Of a stretch of 64,000 nucleotides of DNA, positions 34,401-42,425 are shown in pieces. The DNA lies in the NCBI RefSeq assembly GCF_000963865.1, contig NZ_CP011071.1, positions 1,306,501 to 1,370,500 of the forward strand, read 5' to 3'. Under the pieces are notes generated by a model, which was given only the letters and a program-made list of their open reading frames with translations, made no database searches and was not told the origin of the DNA. A program made the position numbers and the translations under genes. Origin of the DNA: Flagellimonas lutaonensis (GTDB lineage Bacteria; Bacteroidota; Bacteroidia; Flavobacteriales; Flavobacteriaceae). Position 1 is the stretch's first letter. Every line of letters begins with the position of its first letter.

Positions 34401-34586
34401 CGGCCGGACCGAATTGTCATTAAAGAGGGGGTTGCTTCCGTGATTGACTACAAAACGGGCAATCCCTCAAAGAGCCATCAAGACCAATTGCAGGCCTATG
34501 CCCAAATCTTGGCCGATATGGGGCTGACCATTGAAAATAAGGTGTTGATATATATTAATGATTCGATAACCCCGATATTTGTCTAA
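31500..34586 (+). CDS. UvrD-type helicase/exonuclease, AddA-like
   Basis: About 1029 residues. The Walker A NASAGSGKTYQL is coded at about 31521-31556, upstream of the first canonical start (TTG at 31569); the frame is open back to 31458 but has no ATG, GTG or TTG there, so a rare start (ATC at 31500, giving (M)ETFKIYNASAG, or ATT at 31485) or a sequence error is implied. Other motifs: TFTNKAVGEMKERI; DEFQDTSAMQW; LLGDVKQSIYRWRGGE; IMTIHKAKGLEFEIVIFP; VAMTRAVKALYIL. A C-terminal PD-(D/E)XK nuclease is seen as RPDRIVIKEG ... VIDYKTG. Unwinds and degrades DNA ends in recombination repair. Its AddB-like partner is at 37313. Confidence 0.85.
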   Translation: METFKIYNASAGSGKTYQLAKNYLGLLLDPKRRVGHRHLLAITFTNKAVGEMKERILGNLQLFSELDDLGANSMACELCEELSISIDELRERSKNVLKIVLHNYSLFEVSTIDRVTHNIIRTFARDLKISQGFEVTLETDLLLEEAVSRTLGRAGIDEGLTEFLMDFSLEKIEDDKSWNIFKDLFDMGKLLFEEVHAHHLKKLKNKSLDDFRQLQQKLKTDICTKEQQIQKAADKALDIIASNSLAFSDFTGGYFPKFMQTLQEGNFNVNFNAAWKQDFREKPLYNKSAPQGIKDVLDTLHEAFAEIFDQIKHRFWERSFLKNCYKNLVPMSVLNEISKEVKSIQAERDILPISDFNSIIAETIKDEPVPFIYERLGEKFRHYFIDEFQDTSAMQWQNLIPLIANALEGANEEQQKGSLTLLGDVKQSIYRWRGGEAEQFLRLINGEEAPFVVKPSINDLVSNWRSHDEIIAFNNSFFAHASKFLINGSYRQLYEGATQQQSRSKKGGFVEISFLEKKEDLDPYCVKTLEIIGQVTDKGHNYSDICILVRDNKKAAQMATFLTAQNVPLVSPDSLLLKNNGEVRFLLALLQWLENPKDKESCYDILVFLFAQKKELHDCLVPHLSSLETHLAETYGFDRKALSSKSTYDILELAIAKFGLHGPSDGYLFSLLDEAFMVQGKQGPQITSFLEHWRLKEDSLSLTSPSGVDAVQIMTIHKAKGLEFEIVIFPYADAKLIDGKAKKLWVSVEAEKFLGFDRLLLSSNKMMTHFGESVANIYQEEQEKTQLDAYNVLYVAMTRAVKALYILSSAEVSSQTETYSGLFKNFLDEKGLWQDNQLTYTFGNLTGQTEKHSPKDRENVPLMPTAIEYSTLKRALSHMALASPKRKKALAKGNLLHNAMSQIRYRNEIPETIKRIQSQSDLSKEDVEFLQQKIDEIVNHEELRAFFMDNLEVFNEQDIIGPDNQLMRPDRIVIKEGVASVIDYKTGNPSKSHQDQLQAYAQILADMGLTIENKVLIYINDSITPIFV

Positions 34587-34598
34587 AACCAGAAAACC

Positions 34599-35792
34599 AT
34601 GTACGGAAAGATCAAAGACCATCTTCAGAATGAATTGGAAGAAATAAAGAATGCCGGGCTGTTCAAGAAAGAACGCATCATTACTTCGCCCCAAGATGCG
34701 GTCATCAAGATTTCGACCGGCCAAGAAGTCATCAATTTTTGTGCTAACAATTATCTGGGCCTCTCATCGCACCCAGAAGTGATAGCAGCTGCCAAGGCCA
34801 CATTGGACTCACATGGTTTTGGCATGTCGTCGGTACGCTTCATCTGTGGCACCCAAGACATCCACAAAGAGCTTGAAGCCAAAATTGCACAGTTCTACGG
34901 CACAGAGGATACCATTTTGTATGCCGCTGCCTTTGATGCGAACGGTGGGGTGTTCGAGCCGCTTTTAACGGCAGACGACGCCATTATTTCAGATTCGCTC
35001 AACCACGCTTCAATCATCGATGGGGTACGCCTGTGCAAGGCCAAGCGGTATCGGTATGCCAACAATGATATGGCCGATCTTGAAAACCAGCTGAAACAGG
35101 CCGTGGAAGATGGGGCAAGGTTTAAGATCATTGTCACCGATGGCGTGTTTTCAATGGATGGATTGTTGGCCCCACTCGACAAAATCTGTAATCTGGCCGA
35201 AAAATATGATGCCCTTGTAATGGTAGATGAATGTCATGCTGCCGGCTTTATCGGTGAAACAGGTCGCGGCACCCTAGAGGAAAAAGGGGTCATGGGCCGT
35301 GTTGACATTGTTACGGGCACCCTTGGCAAGGCCCTGGGTGGTGCCATGGGCGGCTACACAACAGGCCGAAAAGAGATTATTGAAATGCTTCGCCAGCGAT
35401 CAAGGCCATATCTGTTCTCAAACTCCCTGGCTCCCACCATTGTTGGTGCTTCCATCAAGGTTTTTGAAATGCTCGAGAACGACACCAAGTTGCGCGACAC
35501 CCTTCAACAGAACACAGAATACTTCAAAAAGGGTATGAAAGAAGCCGGATTTGACATTATTGACGGTGACTCGGCAATCGTACCCGTAATGCTGTACGAT
35601 GCTAAACTCTCCCAACAAATGGCCGATATGTTACTTGAAAAGGGCATCTATGTGATCGGTTTTTTCTATCCGGTTGTGCCAAAGGGAAAGGCCCGTATAA
35701 GGGTGCAGTTGTCGGCGGCCCATACCAAAGAACATCTTGATAAGGCCATAAACGCATTTACCGAAGTTGGAAAGGCTTTAAATGTCGTTTAA
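34599..35792 (+). CDS. kbl: Glycine C-acetyltransferase (2-amino-3-ketobutyrate CoA ligase)
   Basis: 397 residues, alpha-oxoamine synthase family. [16 protein letters not shown] near the N-terminus, [11 protein letters not shown] with the PLP-binding Asp/His, and the PLP lysine in [15 protein letters not shown]-terminus ([18 protein letters not shown]) and length match Kbl more than BioF or HemA. Works with threonine dehydrogenase: 2-amino-3-oxobutyrate + CoA to glycine + acetyl-CoA; tdh is not in this window. Starts 12 bases after the AddA-like gene on the same strand. Confidence 0.9.
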   Translation: MYGKIKDHLQNELEEIKNAGLFKKERIITSPQDAVIKISTGQEVINFCANNYLGLSSHPEVIAAAKATLDSHGFGMSSVRFICGTQDIHKELEAKIAQFYGTEDTILYAAAFDANGGVFEPLLTADDAIISDSLNHASIIDGVRLCKAKRYRYANNDMADLENQLKQAVEDGARFKIIVTDGVFSMDGLLAPLDKICNLAEKYDALVMVDECHAAGFIGETGRGTLEEKGVMGRVDIVTGTLGKALGGAMGGYTTGRKEIIEMLRQRSRPYLFSNSLAPTIVGASIKVFEMLENDTKLRDTLQQNTEYFKKGMKEAGFDIIDGDSAIVPVMLYDAKLSQQMADMLLEKGIYVIGFFYPVVPKGKARIRVQLSAAHTKEHLDKAINAFTEVGKALNVV

Positions 35793-35840
35793 GTGCATTA
35801 AAAAATCCATGAAATGCGCAAAAAAAAATAAGTGATTGAT

Positions 35841-35871
35841 TTTGTTAATAGTTTTTAACAACTTACATTTG
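35841..35871 (+). promoter_or_regulatory. ompA promoter
   Basis: TTTG (35841-35844) and TACATTTG (35864-35871), 19 bases apart: a perfect flavobacterial promoter, in an AT-rich setting. Predicted start near 35877 gives a leader of about 28 A/T-rich bases without a Shine-Dalgarno site, fitting a strongly expressed gene. Confidence 0.75.
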
Positions 35872-35905
35872 CAGCTGATAAACACTTAAACTTAAAATTT
35901 TGAAC

Positions 35906-37246
35906 ATGAAACATCTTAGCAAATTAGTAGCCATTGCGGTTGTCTTTTTTGGCTTGAACAGCATACAGGCTCAAGACGAGAATAACCCCTGGCAGGTAAG
36001 TATCGGTGCCAATGCTATCGACGTATACCCTACAGGTGATGTTAGCTCCTTTGGTAATGAGTTTTTCAATGTTAACGACCACTGGAATATTATTCCTTCG
36101 GTTTCGTACATTTCGGTTTCTCGCTATGTAGGTGATGGTTTCTCAGTTGGTGCTAGAGGATCACTTAACAGAATTGATAAGCTTGGAGATGTTAGCGTAG
36201 ACGATTTGTCTCACTATGCCATTGATGGTACCATTAAGTACAACTTCTTGAAGAACACCAAACTAGACCCCTTCTTGGAAGTAGGTGGTGGTTATACTTG
36301 GGTTGACGAAATCGGTGCCGGTACCGTAAACGGTGGTGTTGGTTTGAACTACTGGTTCTCTGACAACTTTGGTTTCACGCTTCAAACACAATACAAGCAC
36401 GCCTTTGAAGATTACGGCGTGAAGCACTTCCAGCACTTGGCCGGTTTCTCTATCAAGTTTGGAGGCACCGACACAGATGGTGATAGCATTTATGACAAAG
36501 ATGATGCCTGCCCAGAGGTCGCTGGCCTTGAAGCATTCAACGGTTGCCCAGATTCAGATGGTGATGGTATCGAAGATGCCAAAGACGACTGTCCGAATGC
36601 TGCTGGTTTGAAAGAATTGAACGGTTGCCCAGATGCTGATGGTGACGGTGTTGCCGACAAAGACGATGCTTGTCCGAACGAGGCTGGTCTTGAGTCTTTG
36701 GCAGGATGCCCAGATGCTGATGGTGATGGTGTTGCCGATAAAGATGACGAGTGCCCTAACGAGGCCGGTCCTGCTGAGAACAAAGGTTGCCCATGGCCTG
36801 ATGGTGATGGCGACGGCGTTCTTGACAAAGACGATGAGTGCCCAGAAGTTGCTGGTACTGTTGCCAACAACGGTTGCCCAGAAGTGACCGAAGAGGTTCA
36901 GAAGCAATTAAACGATTACGCCAGAACTATCTTGTTTGACACCGGTAAGGCAACCTTGAAGCCAGAATCTACTAGTGTATTTGTTGACATCATCAGGATT
37001 CTCAACGAATATCCTAACGCTAAGTTTACTGTTGAAGGACACACTGATAGCGTAGGTAGCGCTAAGTTGAACCAGCAACTTTCTGAGAAGAGAGCTAATT
37101 CAGTACGTGATTTCTTGATCAACGAAGGTATTGCTGCCGACAGATTGACTGCGGTTGGTTACGGTGAAGACAAGCCTATCGCCACCAACAACACCAGAGC
37201 AGGTAGAGCCCAGAACAGAAGGGTTGAAATCAACTTGGTGAAGTAA
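35906..37246 (+). CDS. OmpA-family outer membrane protein with thrombospondin type 3 repeats
   Basis: About 446 residues from the ATG at 35906. Signal peptide ending IQA-QD; an N-terminal ~165-residue beta-barrel (strands such as [22 protein letters not shown], ending KFGG); five calcium-binding type 3 repeats of ~22 residues (DxDGDGxxDxxDxCP, about 190-325); a C-terminal OmpA peptidoglycan-binding domain (about 335-446) with VEGHTDSVG, and [12 protein letters not shown]. Anchors the outer membrane to the cell wall. Codon choice looks biased (GGT, AAC, GCT), as in abundant proteins, and it has a strong promoter and terminator of its own. Confidence 0.93.
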   Translation: MKHLSKLVAIAVVFFGLNSIQAQDENNPWQVSIGANAIDVYPTGDVSSFGNEFFNVNDHWNIIPSVSYISVSRYVGDGFSVGARGSLNRIDKLGDVSVDDLSHYAIDGTIKYNFLKNTKLDPFLEVGGGYTWVDEIGAGTVNGGVGLNYWFSDNFGFTLQTQYKHAFEDYGVKHFQHLAGFSIKFGGTDTDGDSIYDKDDACPEVAGLEAFNGCPDSDGDGIEDAKDDCPNAAGLKELNGCPDADGDGVADKDDACPNEAGLESLAGCPDADGDGVADKDDECPNEAGPAENKGCPWPDGDGDGVLDKDDECPEVAGTVANNGCPEVTEEVQKQLNDYARTILFDTGKATLKPESTSVFVDIIRILNEYPNAKFTVEGHTDSVGSAKLNQQLSEKRANSVRDFLINEGIAADRLTAVGYGEDKPIATNNTRAGRAQNRRVEINLVK

Positions 37247-37272
37247 GGAATAAAAACCTTTTTCGATATATC

Positions 37273-37302
37273 AAAAAGCTCCGCAAATGCGGGGCTTTTT
37301 TT
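37273..37302 (+). terminator. Terminator of the ompA-like gene
   Basis: AAAAAGCTCCGC/GCGGGGCTTTTT pair around an AAAT loop (one G-U pair) and end in a T run, 26 bases after the stop codon. It separates the ompA-like gene from the AddB-like gene, whose start is 10 bases further on. Confidence 0.85.
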
Positions 37303-37312
37303 ATTTTTAAGA

Positions 37313-40066
37313 ATGCAATCTTTTTTAGAGGACGTAGCCGACGACATTCAAAAAAACCACCCCTCCCTTCAAGGATTGGTGCTTATATTGCCCAGTAAAA
37401 GGGCCGGCGTGTTTTTGAGAAAGTACCTCACAGAGCGTATAGAAAAGCCCGTCTTTTCACCTACCATACTGTCGATTGAAGAGTTCATCGGTCAAATTTC
37501 GATATTGGTGCCCATTGCCGAGCACAACCTGTTGTTTGAACTGTACGGTGCTTATTCCGAGGTGGTGAAAAAAGACCGCGATGACTTTCAAACCTTTATG
37601 GGATGGGCACCCACACTGCTGCAAGATTTCAATGAGGTTGATAGGTATTTATTGGATTACAAGCGTTTATTTGGTTATTTGGCAGAAATCCACCGAATAA
37701 AAAGTTGGAGTCCAACAAACGAGAGTACACCATTGTTAAGTGGCTATGTTCAATTCTGGAAAAATGCATTGCCCATTTACGAATGCTTGGCAAAAAGATT
37801 GAAAGAAAAGCATCTTGGCTTTCAAGGCCTGATTTATAAAGAGGCCAGCAAGAAAGTTGGCGAGTACTTGGCCCGTCATGACCAAAAGCACATTTTTATT
37901 GGATTCAATGCGCTAAATACCGCCGAGACTAAGATTATCCAATCATTTCTGGAAAATGGAAATGCCACTATTTATTGGGATTTAGACTCCTATTTCTTGG
38001 AAGACCCAATACATGATGCCGGTTTGTTCATACGGCGTTACAAAGAAAGTTGGCGCCATTTTGAAACCAATGCCCTAAAGGGTATTTCACAACATTTTTT
38101 AATAGAGCGGCCAATCAAAATCACTGGGCTCCCAAAGAATATAGCTCAGGCAAAATTTATTGGCGACTTAGTACGAAAAATAAGTTCCTCAAACCCTGCC
38201 GCGCTGAACAAGACGGCTATCGTACTGGCAGATGAAAGCTTATTGACCCCCATTTTACATGCCCTGCCCAATGGTATTGACAAAGTGAACGTGACCATGG
38301 GCCTCCCTTTGGGTCAAACCCTGATGTCCGACTTCTTTTTGGCCTTGATTGATCTAGAAATAAACCGTTCGCCGAATGGATGGTACCACAAGAACGTTCT
38401 CTCATGGTTAGACAACCCCTATACCAAGATTCTGTTCCAATCGGGTGAGAATGGTTTTGTTCAATCGCTCAGGTCGTCCATACAATCCCAAAACTTGGCG
38501 TACCTCAGCACGTACCACATTATGCAACACTTGAACGATGGGTCACAGAAGAACATCATCGCATCATTGTTTTCAGAGAAGCCCACAAGTCTCTTGACAT
38601 TTATCAACGTATGCCTGCAAATAATTGAGCGGTTCCATGGCCATTACAATGAGCATAACAGTCTGCATGAACTAGAACAGCTTTCATACTTTCATGAAAT
38701 TTTCAGTGATCTGGACCATTTTGTTTCGCAACACGATTTTCTTACAGAAATGATTGTTTTGCGACAATTGCTTTCAAGGCAAGTGGCTGAAAAAAAACTT
38801 GATTTTCAAGGCGATTCAACTGAAGGTCTCCAAATATTGGGCATGTTAGAAAGTAGAAACATCGATTTTGAAACCGTTATCATCGCTTCGGTCAATGAGG
38901 GCATTCTACCCTCGGGAAAACGGAACAATTCGTTCATCCCCTTCGATGTTAAAAAAGAATTTGGCCTGCCCACACACAAAGAGAAAGATGCCATTTATAC
39001 CTATCATTTTTATCGGTTGCTGCAAAGGGCCCAAAACATTCATTTATTGTACAATACCGAGGTCGATGTGCTAGAAGGTGGCGAAAAAAGTCGGTTGTTG
39101 ACCCAATTACTATCAGACAACAACATCAACCATTGTATTGCCCACTCTATTGTGGCCCCCGCAGTGGCCGTTACACCAAAAATCCTCTTAGAGGTACATA
39201 AGACAAAAAGTCTGCTCGAAGACCTTGGTGTACTGGCAAGAAAGGGACTTTCTCCTTCATCACTGGCCAATTACATCAGAAACCCTCTGGATTTCTATAG
39301 AAAAAACCTGCTGAAAATTGCCGACAGGGAAGAAGTTGAAGAAAATATTGCGGCGAACACTTTTGGCACCATCGTACATGATGCTTTGGAAGCCATTTAC
39401 AAACCTTTTGAAGGCTGCTTGTTGGACAAAAGGGCTCTTTTAGAGGCCAAAGAAGGTATTCGGCCTATCGTGCACCAACAATTCACGAAGTTTTACGCAG
39501 CAGATAGCCTGAAAAGCGGACAGAACCTATTGGTGTTCAACGTAATCGTACAATACTTGCAAAACCTGGTTGAAAATGACCTCTTACACATCAAAAGTCA
39601 CGAAATCAAGATTTTGGGCATTGAAAGAGAACTATTGACCACCATAGATATTCCTCAGCTCGGCTTTCCAGTGGTTTTGAAAGGTAAAATAGATAGGATC
39701 GACATGGTAGATGGTCAGGTGCGTATTTTAGATTACAAAACAGGACAAGTAAATGCTTCGGAAGTGGCTATTGTTGATATGGTTGATGCGGTCACCGAAC
39801 CAAAATATAACAAGGCCTTTCAATTGCTCTGTTATGGGCTACTATATTCGAAGACCACCGATCCAAAGACTCTTACCGCAGGAATCATCCCTGTAAAAAA
39901 GAGGAATCCAAATCCCGTTTTGTTTGCCGTTAAGCCAAGCACCGACAGCAAACAAAAAAACCATCTGATACATTCAGAGCTGTTAGAAGAATTTGAAAAC
40001 AAGCTCAGCGGCTTGGTTTTGGAATTGTTTGATCCCAATGTTCCCTTTATTGAAAAGGAGGTCTGA
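37313..40066 (+). CDS. PD-(D/E)XK nuclease, AddB-like
   Basis: 917 residues. The N-terminal part resembles the inactive helicase fold of AddB (LVLILPSKRAGVFLRKYL), with an UvrD-like remnant mid-protein (LQILGMLESRNIDFETVIIA, then VNEGILPSGK). The C-terminal nuclease shows FGTIVHDALEAIYKPFEG and the catalytic GKIDRIDMVDGQVRILDYKTG run (D...DxK). Partner of the AddA-like helicase at 31500, together a flavobacterial AddAB/RecBCD-type complex for double-strand break repair. The two genes are separated here by kbl and ompA. AT content is higher than in neighbours. The stop is adjacent to the convergent SDR gene. Confidence 0.85.
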   Translation: MQSFLEDVADDIQKNHPSLQGLVLILPSKRAGVFLRKYLTERIEKPVFSPTILSIEEFIGQISILVPIAEHNLLFELYGAYSEVVKKDRDDFQTFMGWAPTLLQDFNEVDRYLLDYKRLFGYLAEIHRIKSWSPTNESTPLLSGYVQFWKNALPIYECLAKRLKEKHLGFQGLIYKEASKKVGEYLARHDQKHIFIGFNALNTAETKIIQSFLENGNATIYWDLDSYFLEDPIHDAGLFIRRYKESWRHFETNALKGISQHFLIERPIKITGLPKNIAQAKFIGDLVRKISSSNPAALNKTAIVLADESLLTPILHALPNGIDKVNVTMGLPLGQTLMSDFFLALIDLEINRSPNGWYHKNVLSWLDNPYTKILFQSGENGFVQSLRSSIQSQNLAYLSTYHIMQHLNDGSQKNIIASLFSEKPTSLLTFINVCLQIIERFHGHYNEHNSLHELEQLSYFHEIFSDLDHFVSQHDFLTEMIVLRQLLSRQVAEKKLDFQGDSTEGLQILGMLESRNIDFETVIIASVNEGILPSGKRNNSFIPFDVKKEFGLPTHKEKDAIYTYHFYRLLQRAQNIHLLYNTEVDVLEGGEKSRLLTQLLSDNNINHCIAHSIVAPAVAVTPKILLEVHKTKSLLEDLGVLARKGLSPSSLANYIRNPLDFYRKNLLKIADREEVEENIAANTFGTIVHDALEAIYKPFEGCLLDKRALLEAKEGIRPIVHQQFTKFYAADSLKSGQNLLVFNVIVQYLQNLVENDLLHIKSHEIKILGIERELLTTIDIPQLGFPVVLKGKIDRIDMVDGQVRILDYKTGQVNASEVAIVDMVDAVTEPKYNKAFQLLCYGLLYSKTTDPKTLTAGIIPVKKRNPNPVLFAVKPSTDSKQKNHLIHSELLEEFENKLSGLVLELFDPNVPFIEKEV

Positions 40067-40777
40067 TTATTTTAGGTCGGGCCTGGTTGGGCGCACCTCA
40101 ATCTTACTGGGCAATGTTCTGGGGTGTATTTTCAATAGATCAAGAACAATTTCGCCAATATCCTCCGGTTGAATCTTCCATGCATCTTTTTCTGAGGGTT
40201 CGTTGCCATTGAAATGTGTGGCCACCGAGCCGGGCATGATGGTTGTTACCTTGATATCGAACTTTCGAAGGTCGAGCATGGCCGCTTGTGTAAAACCGAC
40301 CACCCCGAACTTTGTGGCATTATATCCCGCCCCATTTGCAAAAAAATTAGTGCCTGCCAGACTTGCCAACGACATAAAATAGCCTTTTGATCGCTTCAAG
40401 GGTTCAATGGTAGCTTTCATGGTATAAAACACCCCGGTAAGGTTGGTATCGACCATCTGTTGCCACTGTTCTGGGGTCAACTCATAGACCGGTGCAAAAT
40501 GTCCCACCCCCGCATTGGCCAGGACCACATCTAAGGTGCCCCATTTTGCAAGTATTTGGTCTATGGCTTCCTCTTCGTTCTCGAGCTTTGTAACATCCGA
40601 TTGCAGTGGCAGTACGGTATCTGCATCTCCGAGCCCCGAAGCCGCTTCTCGAACGGTTTCCAATGTTCTTCCACTGATGGCCACCTTCATTCCGGCCTTC
40701 AACAGAGTCTTGGCAACACCATATCCGATGCCCTTGCTGCCTCCTGTGATATAGGCCACTTTTCCCTTCAAATCCAT
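40067..40777 (-). CDS. Short-chain dehydrogenase/reductase
   Basis: About 236 residues from the ATG at 40777, where the family N-terminus MDLKGKVAYITGGSKGIG begins; the longer open frame has no supporting homology. TGGSKGIG cofactor loop, NAG (LANAGVG), catalytic Ser in SLASLAG and YNATK (Tyr/Lys). Ends in an RPTRPDLK tail. Resembles 3-oxoacyl-ACP reductase-type and YgfF-like SDRs; actual substrate unknown. Lies between the AddB-like gene (convergent) and tRNA-Ala. Confidence 0.8.
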   Translation of the reverse strand: MDLKGKVAYITGGSKGIGYGVAKTLLKAGMKVAISGRTLETVREAASGLGDADTVLPLQSDVTKLENEEEAIDQILAKWGTLDVVLANAGVGHFAPVYELTPEQWQQMVDTNLTGVFYTMKATIEPLKRSKGYFMSLASLAGTNFFANGAGYNATKFGVVGFTQAAMLDLRKFDIKVTTIMPGSVATHFNGNEPSEKDAWKIQPEDIGEIVLDLLKIHPRTLPSKIEVRPTRPDLK

Positions 40778-40880
40778 ATACTGCGTTTTAGAACAGGAAA
40801 GATATGAACCGTTTTGCTTTATTTGAAAAAAAGGAATGTCATTGTTTTCAAAAAAACTAACCAATGGAAACGGCAGAAAC

Positions 40881-40905
40881 AAAAAAACCATCCCGTAGGA
40901 TGGTT
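40881..40905 (-). terminator. Terminator of tRNA-Ala
   Basis: AACCATCC/GGATGGTT (40886-40893 with 40898-40905) around a 4-base loop, with seven T following on the minus strand; starts 4 bases past the tRNA 3' end. Confidence 0.85.
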
Positions 40906-40909
40906 CAAG

Positions 40910-40983
40910 TGGAGCATATCGGAGTCGAACCGATGACCTCTACGCTGCCAGCGTAGCGCTCTAGCCAGCTGAGCTAATGCCCC
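40910..40983 (-). tRNA. tRNA-Ala (GGC)
   Basis: 74 nt on the minus strand. Full cloverleaf: acceptor GGGGCAT/ATGCTCC including the G3-U70 pair that identifies tRNA-Ala; D arm GCTC/GAGC; anticodon stem CTACG/CGTAG with loop CTGGCAG, giving anticodon GGC; T arm ATCGG/CCGAT with loop TTCGACT. CCA is not encoded. A terminator follows immediately. Confidence 0.97.
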
Positions 40984-41020
40984 AAAAACAAGTGCCGAAA
41001 GGTAAATACCTTTGGGAGCG

Positions 41021-41051
41021 CAAAGGAAATACATTTTGCCCAAGTTTCAAA
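41021..41051 (-). promoter_or_regulatory. Candidate tRNA-Ala promoter
   Basis: On the minus strand TTTG (41051-41048) and TTCCTTTG (41028-41021) are 19 bases apart, one mismatch to TAnnTTTG. A second, weaker possibility (TACCTTTC, 41004-40997) lies nearer the tRNA. Confidence 0.4.
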
Positions 41052-41068
41052 ATGTAAGCCCCCTAAAA

Positions 41069-41866
41069 CTAGTCTTTTTTGACGCTCAGCACCAACACCG
41101 GTATGGGCGCATAGAACTCTGATTTGAGAATGGTGTTCTTTTCCAAAAGCTTTTTGAAAAACCCCCGTCTTCTGCGGAAAACACACAACATATCTGGGTG
41201 CGCTTTTTGAAAATGTTCCAACACACCATGATAGGTGGTCGGATTTTCTGAGATGGTCACATTCTTGCTCAAATCCAACAAGGCAGTGTTGATTTTAAGG
41301 TCGTCTTCAGAATAGCCCGGAGTCTTTACCAACAAGAGATTGATTTCAGAACCATATTTATTCTTTATTTCGCTCAAAGGGTACAAAATTTTACTCCTTT
41401 TTAAAATGCCCGATCGAAAAGCGCACAAAATTTTCTTAATTGGGGCATGCTTCGTTCCCTTTGGCACAATTAGGGTGGGTATATCGGTTTGTTTTATAAT
41501 GCGGCCAGAGGTATGGCCCAAATAGTATTCTTCATTAATATCATTGCTTCTAGGAGCCAGAATGATCAAATCGATGCCAAGCTCTTTTTCTATATCGTTC
41601 AAACCATCTATGATGTCTCCATTATACGAGGCTATTTTAATGTCAATACCTTTGGTGTCAATCTTTGATATGACTTGCTTGATCTGTTCTTTCCCGCTTT
41701 GGGCCACTTTTTCGGTAACCTTTCCAAGGGCTCCGGCGCCAGTGCTAACGGTAAAAACATCCATCACGTAAATCTGTGCGCCAAAATCGGAGGCAAAATC
41801 TACTGCATATTGGAGCGTTTCATGGGAATCTGGTGAAGTGCCCACCGGCACCAATATATTGTTCAT
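41069..41866 (-). CDS. Universal stress protein, tandem UspA domains
   Basis: 265 residues with two Usp-like halves. First half: ILVPVGTSPDSHETLQYAV, with GHTSGRIIKQTDIPTLIVPKG, close to the ATP-binding G-x2-G-x9-G(S/T) consensus but with S/R changes. Second half is shorter and degenerate (KKILCAFRSGILKRSKILYP), ending VLVLSVKKD. Such tandem Usp proteins are common in marine flavobacteria. Cytoplasmic, general stress role; nothing seen that defines a specific trigger. Divergent from the GNAT gene. Confidence 0.82.
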   Translation of the reverse strand: MNNILVPVGTSPDSHETLQYAVDFASDFGAQIYVMDVFTVSTGAGALGKVTEKVAQSGKEQIKQVISKIDTKGIDIKIASYNGDIIDGLNDIEKELGIDLIILAPRSNDINEEYYLGHTSGRIIKQTDIPTLIVPKGTKHAPIKKILCAFRSGILKRSKILYPLSEIKNKYGSEINLLLVKTPGYSEDDLKINTALLDLSKNVTISENPTTYHGVLEHFQKAHPDMLCVFRRRRGFFKKLLEKNTILKSEFYAPIPVLVLSVKKD

Positions 41867-41919
41867 AAGCTTGGTTGTTATGATTATGACCTAAATTTAC
41901 AATTTAATCGCTTTCTTGA

Positions 41920-42420
41920 ATGATCCGACAGGCAAAGTTATCTGAAATACCTGAAATTTTGGCGATTACAAAGGCCTGTTCGCTAGATATGCAACGAAAG
42001 GGCATCTACCAATGGAACGAAAATTACCCCTCGAGAGCCGCTTTCATAAAAGATATCAAAAGACAGGAACTCTATGTAAAAGTGCTTCGTGAAGAGATTA
42101 TTGGTGCCACTGTCGTTTCTACCGTCAAGGATGAAGAGTACAAGGCCATAGAATGGTTGGCGTCGAACGACAACAGCATATATGTACACCGCCTTTGTGT
42201 ACACCCCGATTTTCAAGGCCAAGGGCACGCCCAATCGCTAATGGACTTTGCCGAAAAGTTGGCCCGAAAAGGTAACTTTGCATCCGTAAGGCTTGATACC
42301 TTTTCGCAAAACCTACGAAACCAACGTTTCTATGAAATAAGGGGGTACAAACAATTGGGCGATGTTTACTTTCCAAAACAGAGCAAACATCCCTTTCACT
42401 GTTACGAGCTGCTGCTATAA
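41920..42420 (+). CDS. GNAT-family N-acetyltransferase
   Basis: 166 residues. The acetyl-CoA-binding motif A is YVHRLCVHPDFQGQGHAQSLMDF (R/Q-x-x-G-x-G/A pattern, here QGQGHA), preceded by IIGATVVST and followed by SVRLDTFSQNLRNQRFYEIRGY, the motif B region. Substrate is not predictable. The start of the MATE transporter gene is 5 bases downstream, so the two are co-transcribed; a linked acetyltransferase/exporter pair could act on the same toxic amine, but this is speculation. Confidence 0.85.
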   Translation: MIRQAKLSEIPEILAITKACSLDMQRKGIYQWNENYPSRAAFIKDIKRQELYVKVLREEIIGATVVSTVKDEEYKAIEWLASNDNSIYVHRLCVHPDFQGQGHAQSLMDFAEKLARKGNFASVRLDTFSQNLRNQRFYEIRGYKQLGDVYFPKQSKHPFHCYELLL

Positions 42421-42425
42421 AAGCT

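Noticed and set aside
35872-35908. AACTTAA in the ompA leader as a target site for the sRNA core (TTAAGTT)
   Set aside because: Seven A/T-rich bases of complementarity are expected by chance in such a leader; not enough to claim regulation.
36470-36890. Tandem DNA repeats in ompA as a mobile or satellite element
   Set aside because: They encode the calcium-binding type 3 repeats (DxDGDG) in frame, a normal feature of this protein family.
40774-40891. N-terminal extension of the SDR gene at 40067-40777
   Set aside because: The extra 38 residues lack similarity to SDR proteins and run into the tRNA-Ala terminator; the ATG at 40777 starts the canonical cofactor motif.
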